Source: a virus
Direction: 5' to 3' (one strand)
Virus record (IMG/VR): IMGVR_UViG_3300000117_000033
Location: 1 to 27,897 of that record
DNA length: 27,897 nucleotides
The notes below the pieces were generated by a model, which had not been told where the DNA came from, did not search any database, and saw only the letters and a list, made by a program, of their open reading frames with translations. Positions within the stretch are counted from its first letter, which is position 1. Each line of letters starts with the position of its first letter. Below, one piece after another: positions 7,766 to 15,826 of the stretch. The position numbers and the translations under genes were made by a program.

Positions 7766-8638
7766 CTATCTTGCTGAACCTGTTAAATCATATATAAATT
7801 TACCACTTTGTATTGCTTTAGTTATTTCTTCTTGATTTGCTTCATATTCTCTAGATGACATTTTTTCTATATCTGACTCTCTAATTGTTCCTATTTCAGA
7901 TGAACTATTAGGATTTCCTTTTTGAGTAGTAGATACAGATTTAGCTGCATCAAGGCTTTTATCTTTTGCAGTTACTTTTTTATTGCTAATACCCATATCA
8001 GACTTATAAAGATCTATAGCTCTTGCAGCAGAGTTAGCATCATTTTCATTTTCATATAATGCTTGTTGCACCCATTTAGGTTGTTCTTCTACCCAATCAT
8101 GAAACTCATCTTGATTTTTAATATCATTAAAGTCAGGATGTTTTTTAAGTAATTCTACTTCAGCTTTTTCTCTTAATGCATCAGCTTGCATTTCATCTAC
8201 TTTTTTCATTCTATCTTCTAGTATAGATGATTGTTCTTTAGCTTTTTTAATAGCTATAGTTTCTACTATACCTGCTACATCTGGATATTCTTTTGTCCAA
8301 GCATCTATCTCTTCTTCAGTTTTAGGTAACTTAATTTCTTTTTTAGTAGAAGCATCTAGTTGAACTCTTAACTCATCTATTTGTTTTTGAAAATCTTGTT
8401 CTTTCTTTTGAGAGTGCCTTCTTAAATCACCATATCTTTTTTTAAAACTTCTTTCTTCTGCTGTAGTAGGTTCAACTTCTTCTTGTTCTACCTCTTCTAC
8501 ATTTTGTTTTTTTAAATTTTCTAGTTCTTTTTCTTCTTGCTCTATACGTTCTTTATTAGCAGATCGTGTAGCAAACCCTACTACTTTTTTTTCTTGTGAT
8601 TTAACTTCTGGTTTTTCTATTGTTTGTGCTTCAGCCAT
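7766..8638 (-). CDS. Scaffolding protein
   Basis: A 290-residue, highly charged, helical protein that probably guides capsid assembly and is removed from the procapsid. It has a basic and acidic N-terminal tail, an AEERSFKKRYGDLRRHSQKK segment at about residues 80-99, a predicted coiled coil (EQDFQKQIDELRVQLDAS) and a conserved-looking C-terminus with RESDIEKMSSREYEANQEE and QSGKFIYDLTGSAR. From memory, KKRYGDLRRH and the GKF(I)YDL ending recur in scaffolds of related marine podoviruses. The gene directly precedes the major capsid gene, as expected. The SD (AAAGGAAG) is good. Function rests on position, charge pattern and recalled motifs. Confidence 0.75.
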   Translation of the reverse strand: MAEAQTIEKPEVKSQEKKVVGFATRSANKERIEQEEKELENLKKQNVEEVEQEEVEPTTAEERSFKKRYGDLRRHSQKKEQDFQKQIDELRVQLDASTKKEIKLPKTEEEIDAWTKEYPDVAGIVETIAIKKAKEQSSILEDRMKKVDEMQADALREKAEVELLKKHPDFNDIKNQDEFHDWVEEQPKWVQQALYENENDANSAARAIDLYKSDMGISNKKVTAKDKSLDAAKSVSTTQKGNPNSSSEIGTIRESDIEKMSSREYEANQEEITKAIQSGKFIYDLTGSAR

Positions 8639-8702
8639 TTTGTACTTCCTTTCGTATTGGGGCTATCCGTAGCCTGTAAGGGGGAGATAAGGTAGCCAAT
8701 TA

Positions 8703-10301
8703 TTAGGATTTAGTTTTTTCTTTGCCCAATCCTGTAGGAGCAAGTATAGTTCTTGTAACTTTACGTTTTGTTTTCTTTAAAGCTTGATTAATAAATATTT
8801 GTTGTACTTGTTCTGCTGACAATTGTTTACCTTGAGCAGCTGCTTTTACATAAGCTCTAGTTAATACTTCACTTGAATTTTTAAGAAACTGATATGTACC
8901 TGGATTATTTTGTAACTTATCACCTAGTCTATTTTCAATAGAGTTTCCTACTACTGTAGATGCACCATAAGACATTAATGTACTTGCTATACCATCAGTA
9001 AAATCTCTACCTTGTACTAAATTCATTACACCTGTTCTAATTCCCATTGTACCTAAACCAATAACATCTTTGTATTCTAAATTACTATTGTCTGTTATAA
9101 ATTTTAAATCTGATTCATCAAATATACTTGTCATTAATTTAGTACCACCTGCTTTAAATGCACCTTTTAAAGCACCATTTTTCATAGCTGTACCTACATC
9201 ACGACCTGATACAGCAGCTACAAGTCCTTCAGTAATAGACCTATTAATTGCACCACCTGCTACTTCTCTAAATAAACTATCTGTAGGTACATTAGCAAAA
9301 ATAGTATTACCCATTGCAGTATCTAAACCTTTAGATATTGCAGGAACTGCCATACTAGTTATCATATTTTTACCAAAAGAACTAGCAAAATCTCCACCTT
9401 GTAAAGCAGTAAAACTAGAATTAATAAGAGCATTACCAAATGCTTTTCCTGCTACTGCACCATATGAACCAGTAACTCCTGATAAAGATCCTAATTGTGC
9501 TGGAACACCCATACTAGCTAAAGCTACAGTTGCCATTAAAGTAACACCTGTTAAATCTGTAGCAGTATCTGAATACTGAGGAACTATTAAAGCTTGTCCA
9601 TCTTTATCAAACTGAATCATAAAGTCTGTCATGCCTTCAGTTTGTGTAGTATTACCCCATCTTAATAAATCATTTGATGTTTCATCACCTTTACCATGAC
9701 CTAAAACACCACCATATTTACCTTGAACTACTTGTTCTCCTGTATCTTTATTAATTAATATTCTTTGAGTTACTGGTTTAACTAATGCTTTTGTTGCTAT
9801 TTCATTAGGCTTATAATTTTTTAAATCTTCTGGTGATATTTCTGTATATTTATATTTAGTTTCTTCATTTGAAAATGCACCACCTGATGACTTTAAAGGT
9901 ACTTTATGATAATATTTTAAACTTTTAAGTTCTTCAGAATCTACTTCTGTGCTTCTATATTGTTGTTGTCCACCCCCATGAGTAGACGTACCACCAGTTT
10001 TAATTGTTGCTTGTTCAAAATAATATTTACCATTTTTTTTAGTTACAAATCTTTCTGATTCTGGCCCTTTTACTTCTTTTAAACCTAATTGACGTAAGTC
10101 TGTTATACCTGCATGTGACAAAGTTTCCATCATATAGTTATTGATAAATGGCATATCTTTTTGATGTGGATAGTTATATCCTTTTCTTGCAAGATATTTA
10201 TTTTGATGATCTAACTGTGATAATAAATTTGATCTACCATCTTCTATAGATAAGTTTTTATAATCTTCTGGCCCTGAAACAAAACTATAAGATTGTTGCA
10301 T
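8703..10301 (-). CDS. Large Ala/Gly-rich protein, putative internal virion protein; frame open up to the slippery site at 10634
   Basis: From ATG 10301 this gives 532 residues, but that ATG has no SD and the same frame is open for 121 further codons upstream, as far as a TGA at 10665-10667, without any ATG, GTG or TTG. The upstream frame is the -1 frame of the preceding gene (10607-11236), which ends with an A AAA AAG slip site. A -1 shift there would give about 201 + 111 + 532 = 844 residues. The N-terminal extension carries two copies of KLNARSILEAEYGKDF. The middle (about residues 240-460 of the 532) is rich in small residues with amphipathic helices (VTLMATVALASMGVPAQLG), and the C-terminus is basic. 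This composition suits an internal or ejected virion protein, but no family is recognised. Confidence 0.7.
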   Translation of the reverse strand: MQQSYSFVSGPEDYKNLSIEDGRSNLLSQLDHQNKYLARKGYNYPHQKDMPFINNYMMETLSHAGITDLRQLGLKEVKGPESERFVTKKNGKYYFEQATIKTGGTSTHGGGQQQYRSTEVDSEELKSLKYYHKVPLKSSGGAFSNEETKYKYTEISPEDLKNYKPNEIATKALVKPVTQRILINKDTGEQVVQGKYGGVLGHGKGDETSNDLLRWGNTTQTEGMTDFMIQFDKDGQALIVPQYSDTATDLTGVTLMATVALASMGVPAQLGSLSGVTGSYGAVAGKAFGNALINSSFTALQGGDFASSFGKNMITSMAVPAISKGLDTAMGNTIFANVPTDSLFREVAGGAINRSITEGLVAAVSGRDVGTAMKNGALKGAFKAGGTKLMTSIFDESDLKFITDNSNLEYKDVIGLGTMGIRTGVMNLVQGRDFTDGIASTLMSYGASTVVGNSIENRLGDKLQNNPGTYQFLKNSSEVLTRAYVKAAAQGKQLSAEQVQQIFINQALKKTKRKVTRTILAPTGLGKEKTKS

Positions 10302-10362
10302 TGCATCTTGTTGTTGAATAGCTGTTTGTTTTTTTGGGCCATTTAATATAGAAGATGTAGAA

Positions 10363-10490
10363 AAATCTTTACCATACTCAGCTTCTAAAATACTTCTAGC
10401 ATTTAACTTATTGCCATCTTTATCTTTTAATAAATTTTTTACATTAAAATCTTTACCATACTCAGCTTCTAAAATACTTCTAGCATTTAA
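10363..10490 (-). repeat. Two exact 44-base direct repeats
   Basis: Bases 10363-10406 and 10447-10490 are identical over 44 bases, 84 bases apart. In the open frame upstream of ATG 10301 each encodes LNARSILEAEYGKDF. The 84-base period is a multiple of three, so the duplication keeps the frame. This supports the idea that the stretch upstream of ATG 10301 is translated. Confidence 0.85.
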
Positions 10491-10606
10491 TTTATTTGAT
10501 GTAGCTTCTACTGGTTTTTTTATATCTGGTTTAGTTTCAATAGCTTGATTTATTGTTGCTGTAGGTTCAGCAGTTTTTTCAGGAGTTAAACCTCCAATAT
10601 TAAAAT

Positions 10607-11236
10607 TTAATCTTGTATTAAATCTGCTATTGACTTTTTTTTTACAGGTAATGCTTCTTCTGTTTCAGATACAGTTTCTATAGAATCTTTAGATGATGTC
10701 TGTGAGGCCATTTCTGTTTCAACTTCTTTAATGATGCTATCAATATCACTATCAAATTCTCCTGTGTCATCTTCTGTTGCTTCCTCTGAGTTACCCATTT
10801 GACCCATACGATCCATCTTACCTAGACCTTCTTTAGCTTCTTGCCTTAGTTTCATAAGATTATTTAATCCTATAAATCTAACTACATCAGCAGGAAATAC
10901 AAACTCTCCTTCACTTAGCTGTGCAGGTATATCATCTCTAACTTCTTTTTTAGTAGAACCTACAGGTACATCATTACCACTTACAGGATCTTTTGTACCA
11001 CCTTGTTGTAATAGACCACCATCATCCATCATAGCTGGGGGCATAGGCATTTTAGGTTTAGTAGCTAATTGTTTTTCTAATCTAGCTATACGTGCTTGAA
11101 GTGCAGCAGCACCTGTAGAATCTTTTTGTTCTTTTCTTACTGCATCTCTAGGATCAACAATAGATTTTGTTGGGCCTGGAGTTTTAATTTTTTTCTTTTT
11201 AGCAACTGTAGGTTTTTTTACTTGTTGGTTTATCAT
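10607..11236 (-). CDS. Conserved head-region protein, 209 aa, with C-terminal slip site
   Basis: The protein starts with a Lys/Pro-rich tail (KKPTVAKKKKIKTPGPTK), a short coiled coil (AALQARIARLEKQLA), and then a region I recall from many marine phage genomes: MMDDGGLLQQGGTKDPVSGN, DVPVGSTKKEVRDDIPAQLS, EGEFVFPADVVRFIGLNNLM, followed by KLRQEAKEGLGKMDRMGQ. The remainder is acidic and low complexity. Function is not established to my knowledge; it lies between portal and scaffold and probably belongs to the head or the ejected proteins. It overlaps the previous gene by ATGA. The final residues PVKKKSIADLIQD include the slippery run that could send a fraction of ribosomes into the next ORF, producing a long fusion with the Ala/Gly-rich protein. 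Confidence 0.7.
   Translation of the reverse strand: MINQQVKKPTVAKKKKIKTPGPTKSIVDPRDAVRKEQKDSTGAAALQARIARLEKQLATKPKMPMPPAMMDDGGLLQQGGTKDPVSGNDVPVGSTKKEVRDDIPAQLSEGEFVFPADVVRFIGLNNLMKLRQEAKEGLGKMDRMGQMGNSEEATEDDTGEFDSDIDSIIKEVETEMASQTSSKDSIETVSETEEALPVKKKSIADLIQD
10634..10643 (-). promoter_or_regulatory. Candidate programmed -1 frameshift site (A AAA AAG)
   Basis: In minus-strand RNA the zero frame reads GTA AAA AAA AAG TCA, so the last seven bases of the A9-G run form A AAA AAG in the correct phase, the same heptamer as in E. coli dnaX. Slipping by -1 avoids the TAA at 10607 and enters the open frame that continues to 8703. A small GGAG/CTCC hairpin lies about 38 bases downstream, farther than is usual for a stimulator. 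A missing base in the homopolymer would produce the same picture. Confidence 0.55.
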
Positions 11237-11487
11237 TTGTTATTTTCCTGTTCAGCATTTACATAATCTTTTAAATGCTTTAAATATTTAATTGTTTTTA
11301 TAGAACCTTGTGCTTTATAAATATCTATAGTATCAGTAGCTTGTTCCATAGTCTTGTGTTCCATTTCAATTAAAAATTCCAACAACTCATTAAATGCTTT
11401 CCATTGGGTTGTATTATTTACAAACCCTTTAAGCTTGAGGAGGTATTGGTGCTGCTGGTGCTGGTGCTTGTTGTTGTGCATTTCCAC
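11233..11487 (-). CDS. Small conserved protein following the portal
   Basis: An 84-residue frame whose first ~19 codons overlap the portal 3' end. The informative part begins at about residue 15: KGFVNNTTQWKAFNELLEFL, then MEQATDTIDIYKAQGSIKTI and KYLKHLKDYV. I recall a family of ~80-residue phage proteins after the portal with the same W..L...L and AQG(A/S)I pattern, function unknown. Start choice is uncertain: GTG 11487 or ATG 11481, both preceded by AAGGA, since no usual start codon exists after the portal stop. Its stop overlaps the next gene as ATGA, which supports real translation. It is probably a small helical head or packaging accessory protein. Confidence 0.6.
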   Translation of the reverse strand: MEMHNNKHQHQQHQYLLKLKGFVNNTTQWKAFNELLEFLIEMEHKTMEQATDTIDIYKAQGSIKTIKYLKHLKDYVNAEQENNK

Positions 11488-13570
11488 TAAATCCTTGTTC
11501 TCCAGGTATAGGTGCTTGTCCTATTCCTATATTACCACCACCACCTCCAGTTGGATCTGCTACATTTGGTACTCCTGGTGCTCCACCTTTAGGTGGTTGC
11601 TGTGGCATTGGTGGTGCAGGGGGTTGTTGTTGTTTCATTATTTCAGCTTGTCTTGCTGCTTCTTCCATACTATTAGTTACTTTGTCAGGATCAAGTTCCA
11701 TTGACTTAGCAATCTCTCTAATGATATAAGAAAATTTAGCAAATGGTGCTAGTGTAGGATTACTAGATACTTGTAAAAACTGCATAAGTCTTTGACTACG
11801 AACTTCATTAGCCATTAAACTTTCAGTACCTCTAGCCTTAACTTCTAAATCACCTTTAATTTCTTGATCATAATCAAACTGCATATTAAAACTAAAAAAA
11901 GCTTCACCGATAGGTCTTAATAAATAATCATCAACATTTTTAATAACTGTTTTTATTGAACCTGATGCTGCATTCATTAGCATACTAATACCACTTGCAG
12001 TTCTACCGACACCTGACACACCTGTTTGACCATGTGCAAATGATGGGAATCCTGTTGACTCATCTGCTAACACTCTTGCCTTGTCAAACAATTGCATGTT
12101 TTCATTAGATACGTTAGGGAACTTAGTGCCAAAGATTCCCTGACCTGGTGCACCTCCTTGTCTCCTAAATACCTTACCTGGATATACAGATAAGTCCTGC
12201 CCTGGAACCATGTTGGTTTCATCTACTTCAAATATAAGGTTGCCAGATAAGACTGCATTATCAACTGCCATACGCATGAAACCATTCATCAAAGTCTGAG
12301 TATCATCCATGTTTTCTGCGATACCTATTCCGAATAAAGAGTAAGGGTTTAGTTCGTATGGAACTGCATAATACGGAATCTTAGCTGGCTTAAAAGGATT
12401 GAGTACTAATCTAATAATTTTATTATTACATATCCATATATTAGCTTGTAATTGATCTACATTTTGTAATGATTCAGGTATATCAGTTTCATTTTCTTCT
12501 AGAAGTTTTGTATCTACTACACCCCAAAACTCTAATACTTCAAATCTATCTACACCTTTATCTACTTGATAATCATTAAGATCATCTTCCCAATATTTTT
12601 TATAATATGATTCTCCCATATCAATTACTTCATCAAGTACTTTAGTTCTAAAAAAAGGTCTTTTCTTTAAACTTCTTAATTGTGAACGACTCATCTTATG
12701 ACGTTCAATAACATACTGAGCTTCATCCATATTATCAGCATCAGGATCTACATAAAAATTCCATACACTTACATGTGATGTAGATGGTACAGTTTTTATT
12801 GCTGGATTATATTCACCATCATCACCCCAGTTAGGATATTCTTTATCTACTGCAAATGGGCCTTTCATAATACCTGTACCAAATAAAGACATTTCAAATG
12901 CTGTAGATCTTAATTGCTTAGAAGCACTACTTGCATCTAATTGATCTTTAATTTTCTTTTCCATTTTTTTAGCAGCTACCATTGCAGGATAAAAATTAAT
13001 AGCTGTTGGAGTTATACCTGCTCCTTCTTTTACATTAGGTATATTAGAAAGATCATCTTCTAAAGCACCTAGTCTTTCACTTAAAGAATTAAATGTAGCT
13101 CCTGCTGGTAGTTTTTTACCATCTCCAGCATAGCCATATAAAGTATCCATACCTTTAGCCATTGGAGCCATCTTAGGTTTACCCATATCTTTAGGTGCTT
13201 TAGGATCAAAATGTACAGATTCAGCTACACCTTCTGGTAATATACTAGGTTCTACACTTAATGGAAATGTATTATTAGAAAATAGTACTTCTGTTATTTG
13301 ATTATATGCAGCTAATACTTTAGTCTTAGTTACTTTAATAAAGACTCTACTTTTTTCTGCTTCAGTAAATTGTACATCAGGGCCATATATACCACGATAA
13401 TTTCTATATGCTCTAAGCCATCTTTCTTCATCTGTTCTTCTAGAATCTTCTGCTTTAATATATCTTTCAGATACATAATCTATCATTGCATTAGCAACTC
13501 TATCTTCAGGCAAATCATTTTCTTTATCTTCTAAAATAATTTGTTTATCTTCTGTATACTCTTCTTCCAT
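11429..13570 (-). CDS. Portal protein
   Basis: This 713-residue protein probably forms the dodecameric portal through which DNA is packaged and ejected. Supporting features are an acidic N-terminus, then DEERWLRAYRNYRGIYGPDV, a wing region with ISVWNF-like strands (SHVSVWNFYVDPDADNMDEA), QYVIERHKMSRSQLRSLKK, EVLEFWGVVDTK, the clip/stem segment (PYYAVPYELNPYSLFGIGIA, then MDDTQTLMNGFMRMAVDNA), and a crown/barrel helix with SGVGRTASGISMLMNAASGS and VIKNVDDYLLRPIGEAF. The C-terminal ~90 residues are Pro/Gln/Gly-rich and disordered. The terminase gene lies just upstream. Length and motifs match, from memory, the HMO-2011-type portal family of marine podoviruses. Confidence 0.88.
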   Translation of the reverse strand: MEEEYTEDKQIILEDKENDLPEDRVANAMIDYVSERYIKAEDSRRTDEERWLRAYRNYRGIYGPDVQFTEAEKSRVFIKVTKTKVLAAYNQITEVLFSNNTFPLSVEPSILPEGVAESVHFDPKAPKDMGKPKMAPMAKGMDTLYGYAGDGKKLPAGATFNSLSERLGALEDDLSNIPNVKEGAGITPTAINFYPAMVAAKKMEKKIKDQLDASSASKQLRSTAFEMSLFGTGIMKGPFAVDKEYPNWGDDGEYNPAIKTVPSTSHVSVWNFYVDPDADNMDEAQYVIERHKMSRSQLRSLKKRPFFRTKVLDEVIDMGESYYKKYWEDDLNDYQVDKGVDRFEVLEFWGVVDTKLLEENETDIPESLQNVDQLQANIWICNNKIIRLVLNPFKPAKIPYYAVPYELNPYSLFGIGIAENMDDTQTLMNGFMRMAVDNAVLSGNLIFEVDETNMVPGQDLSVYPGKVFRRQGGAPGQGIFGTKFPNVSNENMQLFDKARVLADESTGFPSFAHGQTGVSGVGRTASGISMLMNAASGSIKTVIKNVDDYLLRPIGEAFFSFNMQFDYDQEIKGDLEVKARGTESLMANEVRSQRLMQFLQVSSNPTLAPFAKFSYIIREIAKSMELDPDKVTNSMEEAARQAEIMKQQQPPAPPMPQQPPKGGAPGVPNVADPTGGGGGNIGIGQAPIPGEQGFSGNAQQQAPAPAAPIPPQA

Positions 13571-13579
13571 TTATTATCC

Positions 13580-15166
13580 TTAATATCCCATTGTAGGATC
13601 TGAGGGTGTAAAACTAGAAACTTTAGCAGTTGTAGGATCATAATCCCACAAATTTGATCTAGGTCTACTCATTACTCCATATCTTAAAGCATCATATAAA
13701 TGATCTTCTGATTTAGTATTTATATCCTCTGGATTATTTTTATCCAAAGGTAGTATAGGTAATTGTGCAATTAAATTTCTACAATTATTAGTTATAACCA
13801 TTCTAGGTGCTTCTGTAAATTCATCTATTTGTAATCGTCTATGTATTTCATTCTTACCTGCTACTCTACTACCTCCACTTCTATCTGATGGCCTCCATCT
13901 ACATCCTTCTTTTATCATAGTTTCTGCAAGTGATGGGCCTGTGTCTCCTCTTTTATGCCAGCATGAAGAATCAAGTACACCATATCGCATTGAATGATCA
14001 TCTTCTTCTGCTTCAAGTATCATATGAGCTAAATCTTTAGCTAATACTTTACTAACATATAATTCTCTATAAACTATTAGTTGTTCATCAGGAGCTACAG
14101 CAAACCATAGTACTGCTGAATAACTACCATATCCATAATCACATGATCTAAACTTAGTCCAACTTCCTGGTACACTTTCTTCTTCAATTACATGTATTTC
14201 TCTATTAAACTCTGTAAATGCTGCACCTTCTGCTACATCCCAATTACCATCTAATAGTTGTTTCCTTTGATTCTCTGGTAATGACAGCAACATTGTTTCA
14301 TAATCACCCTGTTCTGCTAAATATGGGTTATCAGCTAGTATTGCTGGTATAAACTTACGTTTAAATAAAGGTTCATTCTCTTTACTATGCCCTTTTGGGT
14401 ACGTTAAAGTCCTACCTGTTTCTATATCTGTAGCCCAAAACGATTCATTAGGCTTTGCAGGGTCAATAAACATCTTCTTTACCCATGAATGACCAGGGCC
14501 ACCAGGGTTTGTTGTAGCTCTAGCATATACAGGTAGGTCTGATGCAGTACTTCTAAGCCTTGACCTCATGTAATCCCACGGAAATGGTGTAGGCCATTGG
14601 GTTAACTCATCAAATCCTACCCAACTAAATGCTAAACCTTGATATCTAAGTACATCTTCATCTCTATCAAGGTATGAAAACCATAATCTTGCTCCACTTG
14701 GAGCTACCCATTGCATTTTTCTTTCTGACCACTTAATACCTGGGTATATCTTAGGGTACATTTCCTGACTTTTCCAAATCAATTCCCTTAATTCTTCTGT
14801 TGTATGCCTCAATAACAAACCACTAAACTGTGAGTGAGCCATATAACGTAGTGGATCAGCTAACATAGCATAAGATTTACCACCTCCTGCTGCTCCACCA
14901 TACAAAACTTCTCTTTCACCTGCTGCTAAGAACCTAGTTTGAGGCCCAACATTAGGTTTAAATATTATATTCTTTTCAGATAAGTCTAAACTATCTGTAG
15001 GTTCAAGCTGCTCCTCTATATTCAACTTCGGTTTTTGTTTCTTCGGTGCTAATTGTTTTTTTGTAGCCTTTGGTTTCTTCAAACTTTTTTGCGAGCTTGA
15101 TAGCTTTTTCGAGCCTTGTAGCCCATTGTTTAAATAACTGAGCTTTCCTTTTGTTTCGTCCTTCAT
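13580..15166 (-). CDS. terL: Terminase large subunit (ATPase and nuclease)
   Basis: The DNA-packaging motor. In this frame: Walker A GGAAGGGKS at ~90-98, Walker B with the catalytic acid in FSWVGFDELTQW (D186-E187), a coupling motif TTNPGG at 219-223, and an RNase H-like nuclease with acidic residues in RSCDYGYG (D343), GVLDSS (D399) and EDHLYDALRYG (D488/D492). The start is doubtful. The ATG at 15166 has no SD and its first ~50 residues, which overlap the upstream gene, are a Lys/Ser-rich sequence typical of out-of-frame translation; recognisable terminase begins near EEQLEPTDSLDLSEKNIIFK (residues 51-70). A TTG at 15025 is the only other usual start. See the recoding candidate at 15003-15017: relatives, as I recall them, carry the upstream HTH part in the same polypeptide. 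Confidence 0.93.
   Translation of the reverse strand: MKDETKGKLSYLNNGLQGSKKLSSSQKSLKKPKATKKQLAPKKQKPKLNIEEQLEPTDSLDLSEKNIIFKPNVGPQTRFLAAGEREVLYGGAAGGGKSYAMLADPLRYMAHSQFSGLLLRHTTEELRELIWKSQEMYPKIYPGIKWSERKMQWVAPSGARLWFSYLDRDEDVLRYQGLAFSWVGFDELTQWPTPFPWDYMRSRLRSTASDLPVYARATTNPGGPGHSWVKKMFIDPAKPNESFWATDIETGRTLTYPKGHSKENEPLFKRKFIPAILADNPYLAEQGDYETMLLSLPENQRKQLLDGNWDVAEGAAFTEFNREIHVIEEESVPGSWTKFRSCDYGYGSYSAVLWFAVAPDEQLIVYRELYVSKVLAKDLAHMILEAEEDDHSMRYGVLDSSCWHKRGDTGPSLAETMIKEGCRWRPSDRSGGSRVAGKNEIHRRLQIDEFTEAPRMVITNNCRNLIAQLPILPLDKNNPEDINTKSEDHLYDALRYGVMSRPRSNLWDYDPTTAKVSSFTPSDPTMGY
15003..15017 (-). promoter_or_regulatory. Candidate RF2-like +1 frameshift site
   Basis: Minus-strand RNA reads AGAGGAG CA GCU UGA A. 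An SD-like AGAGGAG (15017-15011) lies two bases before the last sense codon, which is followed by UGA. In E. coli prfB a similar SD, three bases before CUU UGA, drives +1 shifting. Here +1 reading continues in frame with terminase (GAA CCT ACA). The P-site codon GCU would re-pair poorly with CUU, so this is weaker than prfB, and a one-base assembly insertion would look the same. Confidence 0.35.
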
Positions 15167-15461
15167 CTTTTATTCTTTTTAAAAGTCCTGTATGTGATAT
15201 AGATCTTCCTGTAGTTTTAGTTAGCCATGCAGCTACTTTACGAGAAGAGTATTGTTTTACATACTGTTTAGCTTTTTCTAAAGCTTTAAGCTCATTAGCT
15301 ATTGGTTCTAATACAGCATCATCTTTTTCTGATACCTTATATCCAAATGGAATACAATTAGATTTTTTTAAATTAGGTATCGGTAAAAAATTACTATCTT
15401 CAAAAGCATTTTTAGGTTGTGGCAATATCCACAAACCTATATGTGGTAGTTTATCTTTCAT
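15003..15461 (-). CDS. HTH-containing N-terminal part of the large terminase, in a separate frame
   Basis: A 152-residue frame starting KLPHIGLWILPQPKNAF with a helix-turn-helix-like segment at ~71-100 (YSSRKVAAWLTKTTGRSISH, then TGLLKRIKDE) and a basic helical tail. I recall this same order (HIGLW, then VAAWL...GRSISH.GL..R) as the N-terminal domain fused to the large terminase in related marine phages; a DNA-recognition role in packaging is plausible. Here its stop (TGA at 15003) interrupts the frame, and terminase continues in the +1 frame. If joined by a +1 shift at GCT-TGA the product would be about 626 residues. If not, it is a separate terminase-associated DNA-binding protein. Its start overlaps the small terminase stop as TAATG, indicating coupling. 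Confidence 0.7.
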   Translation of the reverse strand: MKDKLPHIGLWILPQPKNAFEDSNFLPIPNLKKSNCIPFGYKVSEKDDAVLEPIANELKALEKAKQYVKQYSSRKVAAWLTKTTGRSISHTGLLKRIKDEGRNKRKAQLFKQWATRLEKAIKLAKKFEETKGYKKTISTEETKTEVEYRGAA

Positions 15462-15826
15462 TACTCTTCTGAGCTATCCTTTGGTGGTAATATCATTAAA
15501 CCATTAGTAGCTTCTACTTGTACTTTTTCAGTTTTAACTAAACCTACTCTGTCTAATAAATCTTTAGCAGCAGTAAGCTTATCTTTCATACCAAGCTCAG
15601 TAGGTTCTAGCATACCATCAACAAGTGACATAGCAGCCCTAGGAGCATTTCTAGCCATATAAAGTTGTGTGACTTCTAATAGCTCCTCTTTAAGGGCTTT
15701 TACTATTTCACTTGTAGAATTGTTTGGTGAATAACCTGCTAACTCTTTAGCACGAACAACATTCCCACCTGCTTCATCAAATAAAACATCTAAGAATTTT
15801 TGTTGTTTATCTGTTAAAGTTCTCAT
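15461..15826 (-). CDS. terS: Terminase small subunit
   Basis: This 121-residue protein probably recognises phage DNA for packaging and regulates the large subunit. It starts with MRTLTDKQQKFLDVLFDEAG, then GGNVVRAKELAGYSPNN, an N-terminal helix-turn-helix of the terminase small subunit type (TDKQ.KF......G....A...AGYS). A central helical oligomerisation region follows (ARNAPRAAMSLVDGMLEP) and a C-terminal tail (LVKTEKVQVEATNG), like many small terminases that end in a leucine/valine-rich strand before an acidic tail. It lies directly before the terminase genes and overlaps neighbours by ATGA and TAATG. Family motif and position agree, so this call is fairly secure. Confidence 0.82.
   Translation of the reverse strand: MRTLTDKQQKFLDVLFDEAGGNVVRAKELAGYSPNNSTSEIVKALKEELLEVTQLYMARNAPRAAMSLVDGMLEPTELGMKDKLTAAKDLLDRVGLVKTEKVQVEATNGLMILPPKDSSEE

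Noticed and set aside
9070-9579. 169-codon plus-strand frame inside the Ala/Gly-rich gene
   Set aside because: Antisense shadow of low-complexity coding; the minus-strand frame is continuous and fits operon layout.
11354-11704. Plus-strand 116-codon frame opposite the portal 3' end
   Set aside because: Cys/Trp-rich translation of the Pro/Gln-rich portal tail in antisense; no SD and no protein-like composition.
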